Shown here one piece after another: positions 8,647 through 17,854 of a stretch of 64,000 bases of DNA. The notes under the pieces were generated by a model, which made no database searches, was not told the DNA's origin, and was given only the letters and a program-made list of their open reading frames with translations. The DNA is from Desulfopila inferna (GTDB taxonomy: Bacteria; Desulfobacterota; Desulfobulbia; Desulfobulbales; Desulfocapsaceae): assembly GCF_016919005.1 (NCBI RefSeq), contig NZ_JAFFQE010000001.1:496001-560000 (forward strand), read 5' to 3'. The position numbers and the translations under genes are program-made. The number at the start of each line of letters is the position of its first letter. The stretch's first letter is position 1.

Positions 8647-8951
8647 GTGAAAAACGCCCACCTGGTGACCGTACCGCTGGGCAGAGGCGGCATCCAGGTA
8701 GCTATGAAAAAGGTAGTCGATCAACTCGGCATTAAAAAAAAATCTCCTGCCACTCGCTTAGGCACTCCTTTGCAACGCATCTGCTGGAGGCTGGCGTTGA
8801 TTTCCTCGAGTTACAAAAAATCCTGGGGCATGTCTGTGTTCTGACCACATCACGCTACACCCATCTCACTTCAAAGACCAAAAACAACGCCTGCCAGGCG
8901 ATCAACTCCCTGGTAGACACCCTTGATATCCGCTGGGGAGGTGCAAAATGA
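8647..8951 (+). pseudogene. Tyrosine recombinase C-terminal remnant of an IS91-type element
   Basis: The C-terminal half of a phage-integrase-type recombinase is readable but frameshifted at an A-tract near 8732-8740. After the shift the frame gives [18 protein letters not shown], then '[18 protein letters not shown]'. These contain the conserved H-x-x-R, the later His and the Tyr nucleophile. The N-terminal half is missing. The stop codon (TGA at 8949) overlaps the ATG of the IS91 transposase remnant by four bases, the arrangement seen in IS91-family elements that carry an accessory recombinase. Confidence 0.8.
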
Positions 8952-9244
8952 TCCTCCTCTCTGCCATCATAGATGAATTTGAGAACGGTTTCCTTTCGCA
9001 ATATAAAACTCTACTGCCCGGCCATAGAAAAGCCCTGCATACGATAAAGCGGTGCAGAAAAGAGCATGGTCCGCACATGCTGGCTAAGTGCACCGGTCAT
9101 GATTGTGAGAGCCGGATGTATATTCCCCATTCCTGCGGGCACAGAAATTGCCCCCATTGCCAGAACCACGAAAACTGGCAATGGATCGAAAATCAAATGG
9201 AGAAACGACTGCCGGCTCCGTATTATTTTATGTGCCAAGGGTAA
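8948..9244 (+). pseudogene. IS91-family (Y2/HUH) transposase, N-terminal fragment
   Basis: The first 98 residues of an IS91-type transposase remain. They include the zinc-binding N-terminal domain with Cys and His pairs ('CTGHDCESRMYIPHSCGHRNCPHC'-like spacing) and 'QMEKRLPAPYYF', which normally leads into the HUH core. The frame ends at 9244, 16 bases inside the end of the oppositely oriented kinase gene, so everything after the zinc domain was lost. The loss coincides with the 3' end of that kinase, so the present junction was probably produced by deletion or rearrangement. Confidence 0.85.
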
Positions 9245-12200
9245 AATAAAATACGGCCTCCTTGTCGATCTCTCCCTCTGCCCAAATTTCTCCACCATGG
9301 CGTTTGATCACTCTGTGGACAATGGAAAGTCCGATACCCGTCCCGGGGAATCCACTTTCGCTGTGCAACCGCTGAAACGGCTGAAATAGCCTGTGGGCTT
9401 GCTCCATGGGAAATCCCGTACCGTTGTCGCGAAGGAAGAACACCATTTTTCCATTTTTTTGACAACTGCCAAACTCTATGTTTGCTTCAGCCTTTTTACC
9501 AGTATATTTCCAGGCGTTGTTAAGAAGATTAGCCAACGCTATGTTGATGAGCTGCGCATCCCCTCGCGCTTTGAGATCATTGGCAATACGAATTTCGACA
9601 TGTCTTTCCGGATACTGCTGTCCAAGCTCTCTAGCCACGGCTTTGGCCATGGAACTCAGATCGATTTCCTGAATGACCACCTCTTGCCTGGAGATGCGTG
9701 ACAAACGCAATATGTCATCAATCAGAATGTTCATTTTACCAGCCCCTGCGGTGATTCTCTGCAGATATTCATTCGCCTTGCCGTCCAGTTGCCCGGTATG
9801 GTTGCGCAAGAGGGAGCTGAAGCCGATTATGGCGCGCAGCGGAGCACGCAGATCATGGGAGACGGAATAAGAGAATGCCTCAAGTTCCTTATTCGCGGCT
9901 TCAAGGGCCTCCTCGGCTTTTTTACGCTCTGTAATATCATTTGCAGCGCCGAACCATTCTAATATCTCGCCCTTGTCGTCCAATAGTGGAACCGCCTGCG
10001 AATACACCCACCCTATAGAGCCGTCTGCTTTAATTATTCGATGTTCAAGTTTGAATACACCTCGGGTTCTTATTGCCTCATTTGTGGCTTTATATACCCG
10101 TGGCTGCTCTTCAAGAGGAATATATTCATGAAGCCAGTTACGGTTGTTATTGTCTGTGTCGGTGAGAAAATTTTGGCTCCGAAGTCGTCGCATTTCACTC
10201 CAATCGGAGTTCATAGAATATAAAACGTCTGAACTGGCCGCTGTCAGCGCTCGGAGACGCTTGTCACTCTCGCGTAGGTCTTCCTCTGATTTGCGTTGTT
10301 CGGTCAGGTCATGAACCGATAAGAAGATGAGCCTTTCTCCGCCGGCTGTATCAACCATCGTACCGTTGTAGGAAAAGACCTTTTCCCAGCCCTGGTCGCG
10401 CCGTCGGATACGCAGTTCGAGGCCGCGCAACGTTTCGCCTCGCTTTATCCGCCGCATTGGCCATTCGTCAAACTCCAGCAAGCGATTACCGTCGGGAGTC
10501 AGCAGGTCGTACGTGGCCGAAGTCTTTTCCAATGACTCGATGCCCTCTTCGGGGCGTGTGAAGCCATGCATTTTGCGTGCGGCCGGATTCCAATAGATAA
10601 TCTGTTCGTCCTCGGAAGCAATGATAACACCTTCCTGGAAGTGCTCGAGCGCCAGGTTCCAGCGCTCTTCGCTGCGCTGAAGGGCCTCCTCAGCCTGCTT
10701 GCGTTCGGTGATATCCTCAATGATGGCAATTTCGTAGTCAGGGACGCCCTGTGCATTGCGCACGAGCGACAGTGTGAGCCTACCCCACACATGGTTTCCA
10801 TTTTTATGAATGAAACGCTTCTCCACGATATAGCTTTCCAGTTCCCCGGCTGCCATTTTTTGAAAGGGAACAAGGTCCAGTGCGAGATCGTCTGGATGAG
10901 TAATCAGCGGCCAGGGGATTCGTTGCAGCTCTTCATTGGTATAGCCGAGCATCCGGCTGAAGGTGTCGTTTATCTCTATCCAGCGAGCGTCGTGGAAACT
11001 GACTCTGCCTATACCGACAGCTGCCTGCTCGAAGATGGACCGGAATTTCTCTTCACTTTCCCGAAGGACTTCTTCTTTTCGTTTAGGCTCGGTGATATCG
11101 CTCAAAACACTAATAAGCCGAATCACCTCGCCTTTGTTATTATATTCGAATTTCCCGAAACACTCTATCCAGCGCCACTGGCAATCATTGAGGCGTCTGA
11201 TACGATACTTCCCTGTGAATGGAGTATGGTTCTGCACACTCGCCATGATCTCCTGATGGAGACGAGGTATGTCCTTGGGATGGACTACCTCGCGCTCAAA
11301 ACGCTCACTGTCAACCGGTGGATCCTGGGGTGAAAGCCCGAAAATCTCGAACATCCGCTGGTTGTCCCAGATAGGCCTGTCATTTTGCACATCCCATTCA
11401 AAGACCCCGAGCTGGGCGGCGTCAGTAGCCAGGCGCAGCCGCTTTTCACGTTCCATAAGCATATTCTCGGCCCGCTTGCGTTCGGTAATGTCAAGATTGA
11501 TTCCCACCCAGCAGTCGATTTCGCCATGGTCGTTATGCACGGGACGTCCGATAGCCAGTACGTGGCGCATAGAGCCGTCTTTTGCTCGAAAGCAGTGTTC
11601 CCGCTGGAAATCTTCTCCTGATTTTATACAGCGGAGCCAATGCTCTCGCGTTGGTTGGCGATCCTCCGGAGGTAAAAGCTGCAGCCATCCGAACTGCAGC
11701 AGCTGCGGCAGGGTCATGCCGGTCATTTCCAGGAATGAATCGCTGACAAAGGTGCACGCGCCGGCAAGGTCTGCCTGCCAAATGCCATAGGGGATGGCTT
11801 CTCCAACCGTGCGATAACGCAATTCGCTCTCACGCAGCGCCTGTTCGGCTTGTTTGAGTTCCTCGATATTCATTGCCACGCCAAACCACCGTACAATCAG
11901 GCCCTGATCGTCTTTGATTGGACGGCCGATAACCCTGAACCAAACATACAAACCATCATGTCTGCGAACCCGATACTCCAGGTCATAGAGGGATTTTCCA
12001 GTCACCGCCGACTGCCAGGCAGCCAACGCCCGCGCCTGATCATCTGGGTGAAGTAACTGGTTCCAGCCATCGCCGAGATGCTCGCTCGTGGGTACGCCGG
12101 TGAACTCCTCCCATTGTCTGCTCTGATAATCGCAATATCCGTCCGGGCGCGTGGTGAAGACCATTCCGGGAATTGATTCCAATGCCTGCCGGTGAAAGGA

Positions 12201-12581
12201 AAGGTTTTTTCGCAGATCCTGTTCCGTCTTGTTGTGATTCCCGCTGCCCCTGGCATAGCTAAATATATACTCCTTTCCTTCGAACACAGCATGATCAAGC
12301 ACCAGCTCAACTTCGTACTCACTGCCATTCTTGCGATGATACGTGGTTTGCAGGATAGCGGACTTTTTCTCTCGCAGCTGCTGCCACTGCTGTTCAAACT
12401 GCTCCATCGTGAGGACCGGGAGCACATCATAAATGGTCATGTTCAGCAGCTCTTCCCGCTCGTAGCCCAGATTGTCGCAGGTGGCGGCATTGGCATAGCA
12501 GATCCTGCCGTCCTGGGTGAACCAGGTAATCATTTCAGCCGTCACATCTATAGAAAACTGAGTCAGTTTCTGCATTTCCAT
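9228..12581 (-). CDS. Cytoplasmic sensor histidine kinase with seven PAS domains
   Basis: The 1117-residue protein has no membrane segment. Seven PAS units occupy about residues 1-885, each of roughly 120 residues and most closing with 'DITERK' or a variant. HisKA follows (YSVSHDLRAPLRAII, phosphorylated His near 900). The HATPase domain has 'NLLNNAWKY', 'DNGTGFP' and 'GTGIGLSIVHRVIKRHGG'. The kinase belongs to the phytochrome-like subgroup by its H-box. There is no receiver in the protein and no response regulator beside it, so it is an orphan. Its 3' end abuts the truncated IS91 gene. No clear ribosome-binding site precedes the ATG; a second ATG two codons on is equally possible. Confidence 0.93.
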   Translation of the reverse strand: MEMQKLTQFSIDVTAEMITWFTQDGRICYANAATCDNLGYEREELLNMTIYDVLPVLTMEQFEQQWQQLREKKSAILQTTYHRKNGSEYEVELVLDHAVFEGKEYIFSYARGSGNHNKTEQDLRKNLSFHRQALESIPGMVFTTRPDGYCDYQSRQWEEFTGVPTSEHLGDGWNQLLHPDDQARALAAWQSAVTGKSLYDLEYRVRRHDGLYVWFRVIGRPIKDDQGLIVRWFGVAMNIEELKQAEQALRESELRYRTVGEAIPYGIWQADLAGACTFVSDSFLEMTGMTLPQLLQFGWLQLLPPEDRQPTREHWLRCIKSGEDFQREHCFRAKDGSMRHVLAIGRPVHNDHGEIDCWVGINLDITERKRAENMLMEREKRLRLATDAAQLGVFEWDVQNDRPIWDNQRMFEIFGLSPQDPPVDSERFEREVVHPKDIPRLHQEIMASVQNHTPFTGKYRIRRLNDCQWRWIECFGKFEYNNKGEVIRLISVLSDITEPKRKEEVLRESEEKFRSIFEQAAVGIGRVSFHDARWIEINDTFSRMLGYTNEELQRIPWPLITHPDDLALDLVPFQKMAAGELESYIVEKRFIHKNGNHVWGRLTLSLVRNAQGVPDYEIAIIEDITERKQAEEALQRSEERWNLALEHFQEGVIIASEDEQIIYWNPAARKMHGFTRPEEGIESLEKTSATYDLLTPDGNRLLEFDEWPMRRIKRGETLRGLELRIRRRDQGWEKVFSYNGTMVDTAGGERLIFLSVHDLTEQRKSEEDLRESDKRLRALTAASSDVLYSMNSDWSEMRRLRSQNFLTDTDNNNRNWLHEYIPLEEQPRVYKATNEAIRTRGVFKLEHRIIKADGSIGWVYSQAVPLLDDKGEILEWFGAANDITERKKAEEALEAANKELEAFSYSVSHDLRAPLRAIIGFSSLLRNHTGQLDGKANEYLQRITAGAGKMNILIDDILRLSRISRQEVVIQEIDLSSMAKAVARELGQQYPERHVEIRIANDLKARGDAQLINIALANLLNNAWKYTGKKAEANIEFGSCQKNGKMVFFLRDNGTGFPMEQAHRLFQPFQRLHSESGFPGTGIGLSIVHRVIKRHGGEIWAEGEIDKEAVFYFTLGT

Positions 12582-13055
12582 TGGTTCTGTAATTCTGAGA
12601 GTTCCTTCAACCGTAGATCGTGAGATGAAGTGGTGTCAGCGAAGGAAAGAGTAGATTGTTTGTTTTTTTCCAACGGGTTTGATGCCTCAAGACATATCCA
12701 ATTTCCATCAATATATCAACTTAACTAGTTCACAAACTTAAATAGACAAGTACCTTGGCTCCTGACAATCGTCAATGATAAAGAACCCCATGAATCCGGA
12801 AACAGTTTGAGCCATTCAAGTTCGGTGTGAGTGGATATACGTGTCCGGGGCTTCCGGGTCTAGTCAAATGTTGATGTAGAAAATTAACATGTTTCCTGAC
12901 AGGGTGGGACCGGCGAAACAAAGAGAGTTGATCGGAAAGGAAGTAACTGACAATTCAAGATTTCCAAAGATATTATCACAGCCCCTTTCAGTATTCATGC
13001 TTTCTACTGTTGCCGCTAACGGGCGAGGAGCAACCCACGCTCATTTAGGGGACAC
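12582..13055. other. Intergenic stretch with repeat copy 2
   Basis: About 470 bases between the seven-PAS kinase and a recombinase relic. Apart from the repeat at 12892-12980 I see no gene. The kinase promoter should lie in the left part on the minus strand; no -24/-12 element was found there. Confidence 0.5.
12892..12980 (+). repeat. Island intergenic repeat, family 1, copy 2
   Basis: Starts TTTCCTGACAGGGTGGGACCGGC and ends TTTCCAAAGATATTATCAC. The core TTGATCGGAAAGGAAGTAACTG matches copy 3 at 17163-17255 closely. It stands about 75 bases from the end of a tyrosine-recombinase relic. Confidence 0.65.
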
Positions 13056-13268
13056 TTATCCATAAAGAGTTTCAATCCACCTGATTGCTTCTGTGTCATT
13101 TACCTTTCCTAGATACCGTTGAGTTGTCGAGAGATCCGCGTGTCGCAGAATGACTTTGCTGACAATTTCTATTGGAGTACCGGATCTGGAGGCATAGGTG
13201 GCTGCATGACGCCTGAGATCATGAGGCCGCAATGCTATTTGGACCATGTTACCTACCTTTCTCACCAT
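13056..13268 (-). pseudogene. Phage-type integrase, C-terminal fragment
   Basis: Seventy residues of the catalytic C-terminus remain: LRPHDLRRHAATYA (H-x-x-R box), 'ILRHADLSTTQRYLG' (His and Tyr nucleophile) and a short tail. The N-terminal DNA-binding domain and the first catalytic Arg are absent, and upstream sequence does not continue the protein in any frame. It is one of three recombinase relics in the 8.6-17.8 kb block. Confidence 0.8.
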
Positions 13269-13590
13269 CGTCCAAGCGGCAACGTAGGAAGTTGGAAAAA
13301 TTCGTATATACAGTAGTAACCTCTATTTCTATTAAATCTACAGATGACTAAGATTGGTACAGGTAATCTACGTGTAGTCGTGATACTTATGATTCGGTAT
13401 TTGCCGCCGCCACAATCAGATGTCCTTGAAGCTGAAGTGGACATTGCACCATGACACACATATCCGTTATCCATCAGCAGTGGCTAACCCCAGCAGCTCG
13501 GATATCTCAGGAGCTTTCCTTATTATCTTTTTATATCCTTTCGACCCTTCCACGTTTTGCAGGCAGATCAGTAATCCCGGGTTGGCCGAG
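13269..13590. other. Intergenic stretch
   Basis: About 320 bases between the integrase relic and the 3' end of the molybdopterin oxidoreductase gene. No gene is visible. It contains TTCGTATATACAGTAGT at 13301-13317, a 17-base match to 5793-5809. Confidence 0.45.
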
Positions 13591-15846
13591 CTATATCTCT
13601 TCCGGCAGATCATTTGCCTGGATACGGCAGGGCACAAATCTGTGCAGCGGGGTACCGAAACGATCGCGATTTGTGTTTTTGGTAAGACGGTTGACGTTCA
13701 CTCCATAAACCTTTCCGTCATAGAGAAGCCCAAAGCCGTGCGGTATCATGACCGTTCCTGGTCGTACCTGCTCTGTGACCTCGAGCTCTCCTGTTTCGCT
13801 GCCGGCCTTGGTTGTTATGCGCAGCTGCTGACCATCAACAAGATTCAAATTCCTTGCGTCCTCAGGGTGAATGGCAATGGTACAGGCGCGTTTTCCCTCA
13901 TTCCATTTCGGGTCTCTCATGAGGGTGTTGGCGTTGTACTGCATATGACGCCCTGCCATGAGAAGAAAAGGAAATTCATCTGTTAACGCTATTGCCTTTT
14001 GTTCCTGCTGTGGCGAAAGGGAGATTACCGCTGCTGCCATTTCTTCAATATATATTTCCATTTTTCGCGACCTTGTTCGCAGACCGGCCATCGGTTCTGC
14101 GGTGTCTGCGAGTCCGAGCCAGATTCCCTGCGGATTATCGAGAACGGCGCGATACATACGGTCTCCCTGGTCTGGTCCAGCGGCAAAGTTTGCCCGTACG
14201 CTATTTTCCTTGGCATCTCGCGGCAGGGTCATCAGCATTCCCCATAATGCCGCCTTGTTTGCGCTGTCCCATTGCTCACCAAGGGTTTTGGCAAGAATAA
14301 ATGGCATAGTCTTGCGGATAGCTGGCTCCGCCGCAGTCCACTGCATGAGTTTTGTGCCAAATACAAGGCGACTTTTTTGCGCAGCTTGATGAACGTCTTT
14401 CGGGATGTCAGGAATCAGCCCCATTTTCTCTGCGAGAAGGGTAAAGATCTGTGCGGGTTCCAGGCACTCACCGGGAGGATCCAGGGCTGGTTGTCTCATC
14501 TGGAAAAACACTTCGGGATAGGTCCATGGAAAGAAGGTCCCATCCCAACATTCATAAAGAGAACGTGAAGGCAGCACGTAATGGGCAAAGCGGGCTGTTT
14601 CGTTCATGACGATATCGGTGACGACCAGTAAATCGAGGGCGGCGAAAGCCTTTTCATAGGCTGTAGTGTCAGGGTAAGCTCTCAGGGGATTACAGCCATT
14701 GACGAGAATTGCCCGTAAATGCTCCGGGTGATCATTCAGTATTTCCTCCGGTACAACTGCAGGCGGATAAAAACCGGCCGCAGCGGGAAACATTCCGGTA
14801 GCAACCGTGCGCCAGACTTTTACCGACCTTTCATCGGCATGTCCACCCATTGGCCGGATCATTCCTGGAATGACATTGCCTCCCCGAACTCCATAAACTC
14901 CGCACAATGCTGCCAGGATCGTCAAAAGATAGTAAGCGAGTCCGCTTTGCCTGTTCATATATATGCCGAGATCAGGGTGCATGCACCAGCGCTTAGTCGT
15001 CAGTAACCTGCAGAGTTTTTCGACCTGATCCCTGTCCAGCTGGCAGACCTCAAGCGCCGCATCCACCTCCAAGTCATTAAACCAGCCACGTATCGAAGCG
15101 AATCCCTCAACATGCTTCTGAATATACTCTTTATTCTCCCATTCATTATTGAGAATGATAGTAATCATGGCCTTGAGAAGCAGAGCATCCGTGCCAGGAG
15201 CAACAGGTATGTGTATGTCAGCAATCTGAGCTGTCTCGCTCTTTCTCGGGTCAACTACCACCAATTGTTTGTGGGGATCCTTGGAAATACTTCTGAGTAC
15301 TCTCGGAGCCTGTGGCATCTGATGGCTCTGCATGCCGTTCCAGCCCCAGGCGACAAGCACCTCTGTTTCATGTTCATCTGGAATCGTCAGGATATGTTGA
15401 CCACCAAACACACGTCCGTTGACCCACCATGCGCCACTGAATTCCTGCCCGGCGGAAGAATAAAAGTACTGAGAACCGAGCGCCCTCATGAGGCTGACAC
15501 CGAACCCTGCTTCAAAATGTCCGCCCTGCATGCTGGCCCCCATATACGCTAAACTGCGTGGACCGTAGTCGGTACGAATCTGCAGGAGTTTGTCACTGAT
15601 TTCCGCAATAGCCAATTCCCAGGATATTGGCACAAACTGGTCTCCAATTCGTTTGAGGGGCTGCGTCAACCTGTCCTTTTGATGTTGGTAATACATGACA
15701 TTCATCCCCTTGCGGCAGACATATCCCTCGCTTCGTGGATTCTCCCTGTCCGGTCGAACTCCTGTCATCCTGCCATTATCAATGAGAATCTCCAGACCAC
15801 AGTTTTGAGCGCAGAGTACACAGCTTGACTTTTTCCATTCTTTCAT
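13591..15846 (-). CDS. Molybdopterin-dependent oxidoreductase, DMSO-reductase family
   Basis: The 751-residue protein begins with the [4Fe-4S] motif C9-x2-C12-x3-C16-x27-C44, followed by K46, the arrangement of iron-sulfur-containing members of this family. Molybdopterin-dinucleotide contacts include 'VVVDPRKSETAQIADIHIPVAPGTDALLLKA', and the C-terminal cofactor domain carries 'DPKWNEG...AIHPEDARNLNL'. No Tat signal is present, so it is cytoplasmic. The closest layout is formate-dehydrogenase-like or assimilatory-type enzymes, but I could not identify the Mo ligand and will not name a substrate. No partner Fe-S or membrane subunit is adjacent. The start follows ACAGGAT. It diverges from a GlxA-type regulator that probably controls it. 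Confidence 0.9.
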   Translation of the reverse strand: MKEWKKSSCVLCAQNCGLEILIDNGRMTGVRPDRENPRSEGYVCRKGMNVMYYQHQKDRLTQPLKRIGDQFVPISWELAIAEISDKLLQIRTDYGPRSLAYMGASMQGGHFEAGFGVSLMRALGSQYFYSSAGQEFSGAWWVNGRVFGGQHILTIPDEHETEVLVAWGWNGMQSHQMPQAPRVLRSISKDPHKQLVVVDPRKSETAQIADIHIPVAPGTDALLLKAMITIILNNEWENKEYIQKHVEGFASIRGWFNDLEVDAALEVCQLDRDQVEKLCRLLTTKRWCMHPDLGIYMNRQSGLAYYLLTILAALCGVYGVRGGNVIPGMIRPMGGHADERSVKVWRTVATGMFPAAAGFYPPAVVPEEILNDHPEHLRAILVNGCNPLRAYPDTTAYEKAFAALDLLVVTDIVMNETARFAHYVLPSRSLYECWDGTFFPWTYPEVFFQMRQPALDPPGECLEPAQIFTLLAEKMGLIPDIPKDVHQAAQKSRLVFGTKLMQWTAAEPAIRKTMPFILAKTLGEQWDSANKAALWGMLMTLPRDAKENSVRANFAAGPDQGDRMYRAVLDNPQGIWLGLADTAEPMAGLRTRSRKMEIYIEEMAAAVISLSPQQEQKAIALTDEFPFLLMAGRHMQYNANTLMRDPKWNEGKRACTIAIHPEDARNLNLVDGQQLRITTKAGSETGELEVTEQVRPGTVMIPHGFGLLYDGKVYGVNVNRLTKNTNRDRFGTPLHRFVPCRIQANDLPEEI

Positions 15847-15897
15847 CGGCAGATCCTGTGAGCACGGTTAAGTATTATCCTTTTCATGACGGCTTAC

Positions 15898-15913
15898 AAG
15901 TATGTTGATACTT
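15898..15913. promoter_or_regulatory. Inverted repeat, candidate operator
   Basis: AAGTAT-GTTG-ATACTT is a perfect 6-bp inverted repeat in the 190-bp gap between the oxidoreductase and the divergent regulator gene. A further AAGTAT half-site lies near 15870. It is a plausible binding site for the neighbouring AraC-type protein. Confidence 0.45.
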
Positions 15914-16036
15914 TTGGTATACAGGTAAGATATCAGTTGCGTCATTTTATATAAAGTGGCATTTGTGACAAATATCGCGCAAAATGAGCCATAGGTGAAA
16001 CTGTAAACAATGTAATAGGTCAGCAGGGAGAATTAC

Positions 16037-17011
16037 TTGAAGTTTACTTTTCTTATAACGGAGGATTGTTTTTATTCGGGAGTAATCGGCTTGCTCGACA
16101 CCTTTGGTATTGCCAATCTCTGGCATCAGAAACTGACAGGCTGTCGAGAAAATCGTTTTGAGGTGGAACTGGTTTCTGTCGATGACGGACCTGTGACTGG
16201 CAGCGGTTGTATCGAACTTAAGGCCCACAGAACTATTAAAGAAGCTGAAACCCCCGAATACATTATTCTGCCGCCGGTATGGCCATCGCCCAACATGGGC
16301 AGGCAACTAAATGACACAGTCACGGATTGGCTTGTGAGAAATAACAAAGTTGCAGTCCCCATTGCTGCCGTGTGCACCGGTTCTTTTCTGCTTGCAGAAA
16401 CAGGTCTGCTGGATGGCCGTCTGGCAACCACGAACTGGCAGTTCGCGAGAAAATTTCAGCATCTGTTTCCGAAAGTGAGACTCAAGCCGGAAATGATTTT
16501 AACGGAAGACGATAGACTGATTTGTACAGGTGCTGCTACGGCCTACTTCAACCTGGCCCTGAGGCTCATTGAGCGGTATGGAACCGAAGATCTGGCAAAA
16601 GTGTGTTCAAAAGCTCTCCTTATCGAACCAAACCGAACGAGTCAGGCTCCGTATTTTCTTGAGCACCATAAGATAAAACATAATGATACTGATATAATGA
16701 AAGCTCAGGGGTTCATGGAAGACAATTATAGAGAATTAAAAGTAGTGAATGAAATTGCAGATTTTGTCGGCATAAGCTCCAGGCATTTCAAGAGACGATT
16801 CAAACAGGCGACAGGGTACTCGCCACTTACCTACCTCCAAGACATCCGAATCGAACAGGCAAAGAAAAAACTGGAGTCCACGATGGATAGTATCGAAGAA
16901 ATAACCCAACAGATAGGTTATGAAAACACCAGCACTTTTCGTAGGTTATTCAAGGACAGGACCAGCCTGAGCCCCAGGGAATACCGAGACAAGTTTTCAA
17001 GGAGAATATGA
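16037..17011 (+). CDS. GlxA-type AraC-family transcriptional regulator
   Basis: The 324-residue protein has an N-terminal DJ-1/PfpI-like domain (about residues 1-190) with the nucleophile-elbow motif AAVCTGSFLLAE. The C-terminal AraC domain (about 220-320) has two helix-turn-helix units ('VNEIADFVGISSRHFKRRFK' and 'IEEITQQIGYENTSTFRRLFK'). It starts at TTG, with GGGAG at an ideal distance and no better ATG nearby. Proteins of this type activate genes in response to small metabolites. It diverges from the molybdopterin oxidoreductase, the most likely target, across a gap containing an inverted repeat. Confidence 0.92.
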   Translation: MKFTFLITEDCFYSGVIGLLDTFGIANLWHQKLTGCRENRFEVELVSVDDGPVTGSGCIELKAHRTIKEAETPEYIILPPVWPSPNMGRQLNDTVTDWLVRNNKVAVPIAAVCTGSFLLAETGLLDGRLATTNWQFARKFQHLFPKVRLKPEMILTEDDRLICTGAATAYFNLALRLIERYGTEDLAKVCSKALLIEPNRTSQAPYFLEHHKIKHNDTDIMKAQGFMEDNYRELKVVNEIADFVGISSRHFKRRFKQATGYSPLTYLQDIRIEQAKKKLESTMDSIEEITQQIGYENTSTFRRLFKDRTSLSPREYRDKFSRRI

Positions 17012-17430
17012 ATGGATACGTTACACAATTCTATTTACAAACTACTGAGAACAAAGATCGCATTATTGAACGTTTCCAGAGTACTTTTCAGATAAAAGAG
17101 AAGCAATATTGAGGTGTGAATTGGCAATATTAGAATATCAACATTGAGCCATGATTAGGACACTTCCTGGGAGGTTAAGACGGACCGGCTGACCACATGA
17201 ATTGATCGAAAATGGAGTAACTGCAAAATAGAGCTTTCCAAAGAAAACATTAACCTCAGTCGTGAGATGGCATAGCTGAGCTTCTTCCTGAATTGGTAAG
17301 ATAAGAAGTCCTGCAGTGTTATACAGTAAACTCGATACCAGTTGTAAAGAAAACTACTGGATCTTAGAGAATTTTATTCCGGAAGATTATTCTGTATTTC
17401 AAGGGAATGCTGTACATCCCGAAGATAAAG
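17012..17430. other. Intergenic stretch with repeat copy 3
   Basis: About 420 bases between the regulator and a recombinase relic. It holds family 1 repeat copy 3. No other gene-like signal was seen. Confidence 0.45.
17163..17255 (+). repeat. Island intergenic repeat, family 1, copy 3
   Basis: Starts CTTCCTGGGAGGTTAAGACGGACCGGC. The core TTGATCGAAAATGGAGTAACTG and the end TTTCCAAAGA match copies 1 and 2. As with copy 2, a tyrosine-recombinase relic lies a few hundred bases away. Confidence 0.65.
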
Positions 17431-17465
17431 CGGACCAGTATTGCACATGGTGTAATACTGGTCCG
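17431..17465. repeat. Perfect 12-bp inverted repeat
   Basis: CGGACCAGTATT (17431-17442) and AATACTGGTCCG (17454-17465) enclose an 11-base loop. No T-run follows. It lies at the left edge of the recombinase relic and could be a terminator-like hairpin or a recombination-site arm. Confidence 0.7.
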
Positions 17466-17820
17466 AGGGAAGGGCAATAAGGAAAGCCGGTACCGATAGT
17501 GGACTCACTTCGGCCATACTTGGTAAAGAGACTGCAGGAGGTTTCGAAAGGTATGCTATGGACAACAAGGAGCGGAGCGCAGATTTACAGATCTGAAAAA
17601 AATTATAAAATTGGCCCGAGAAAGAGCAGGAATTGATAGACATATTTATCCACATTTGTTAAGACATGCTTTTGTTACTCACGCCACTCAATTAGGTGTA
17701 AATCTCCGCACTCTGCAATACGCAATGGGACATACGTCGAGCAAGACAACAGAGATTTATACCACATTGGGAGCAGAAGCTATAAAGCTGGAAATTACTG
17801 GAAAGTTTGGAAGGCTTTAA
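17466..17820 (+). pseudogene. Tyrosine recombinase relic next to tRNA-Leu
   Basis: The relic is readable in two frames. The first part gives 'GKPVPIVDSLRPYLVKRLQE' after an in-frame TAA near 17476. After a shift in an A-tract near 17595-17605 the frame continues LKKIIKLARERAGIDRHIYP, then 'HLLRHAFVTHATQLGVNLRTL' and 'AMGHTSSKTTEIYT'. The latter contain the H-x-x-R, His and Tyr catalytic positions. It ends 34 bases before tRNA-Leu(UAA), the classic place for an integrase that uses a tRNA attachment site. Both a stop and a frameshift show that it is dead. Confidence 0.75.
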
Positions 17821-17854
17821 TACCTTATTAAATTCGATCGACCGGAAACCCTTT

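Noticed and set aside
13269-13474. Possible N-terminal continuation of the integrase relic.
   Set aside because: No frame continues with integrase-like residues; the sequence looks unrelated.
13420-13986. Plus-strand frame of 188 codons at the end of the molybdopterin oxidoreductase.
   Set aside because: Mostly antisense to the oxidoreductase C-terminus, which is well conserved.
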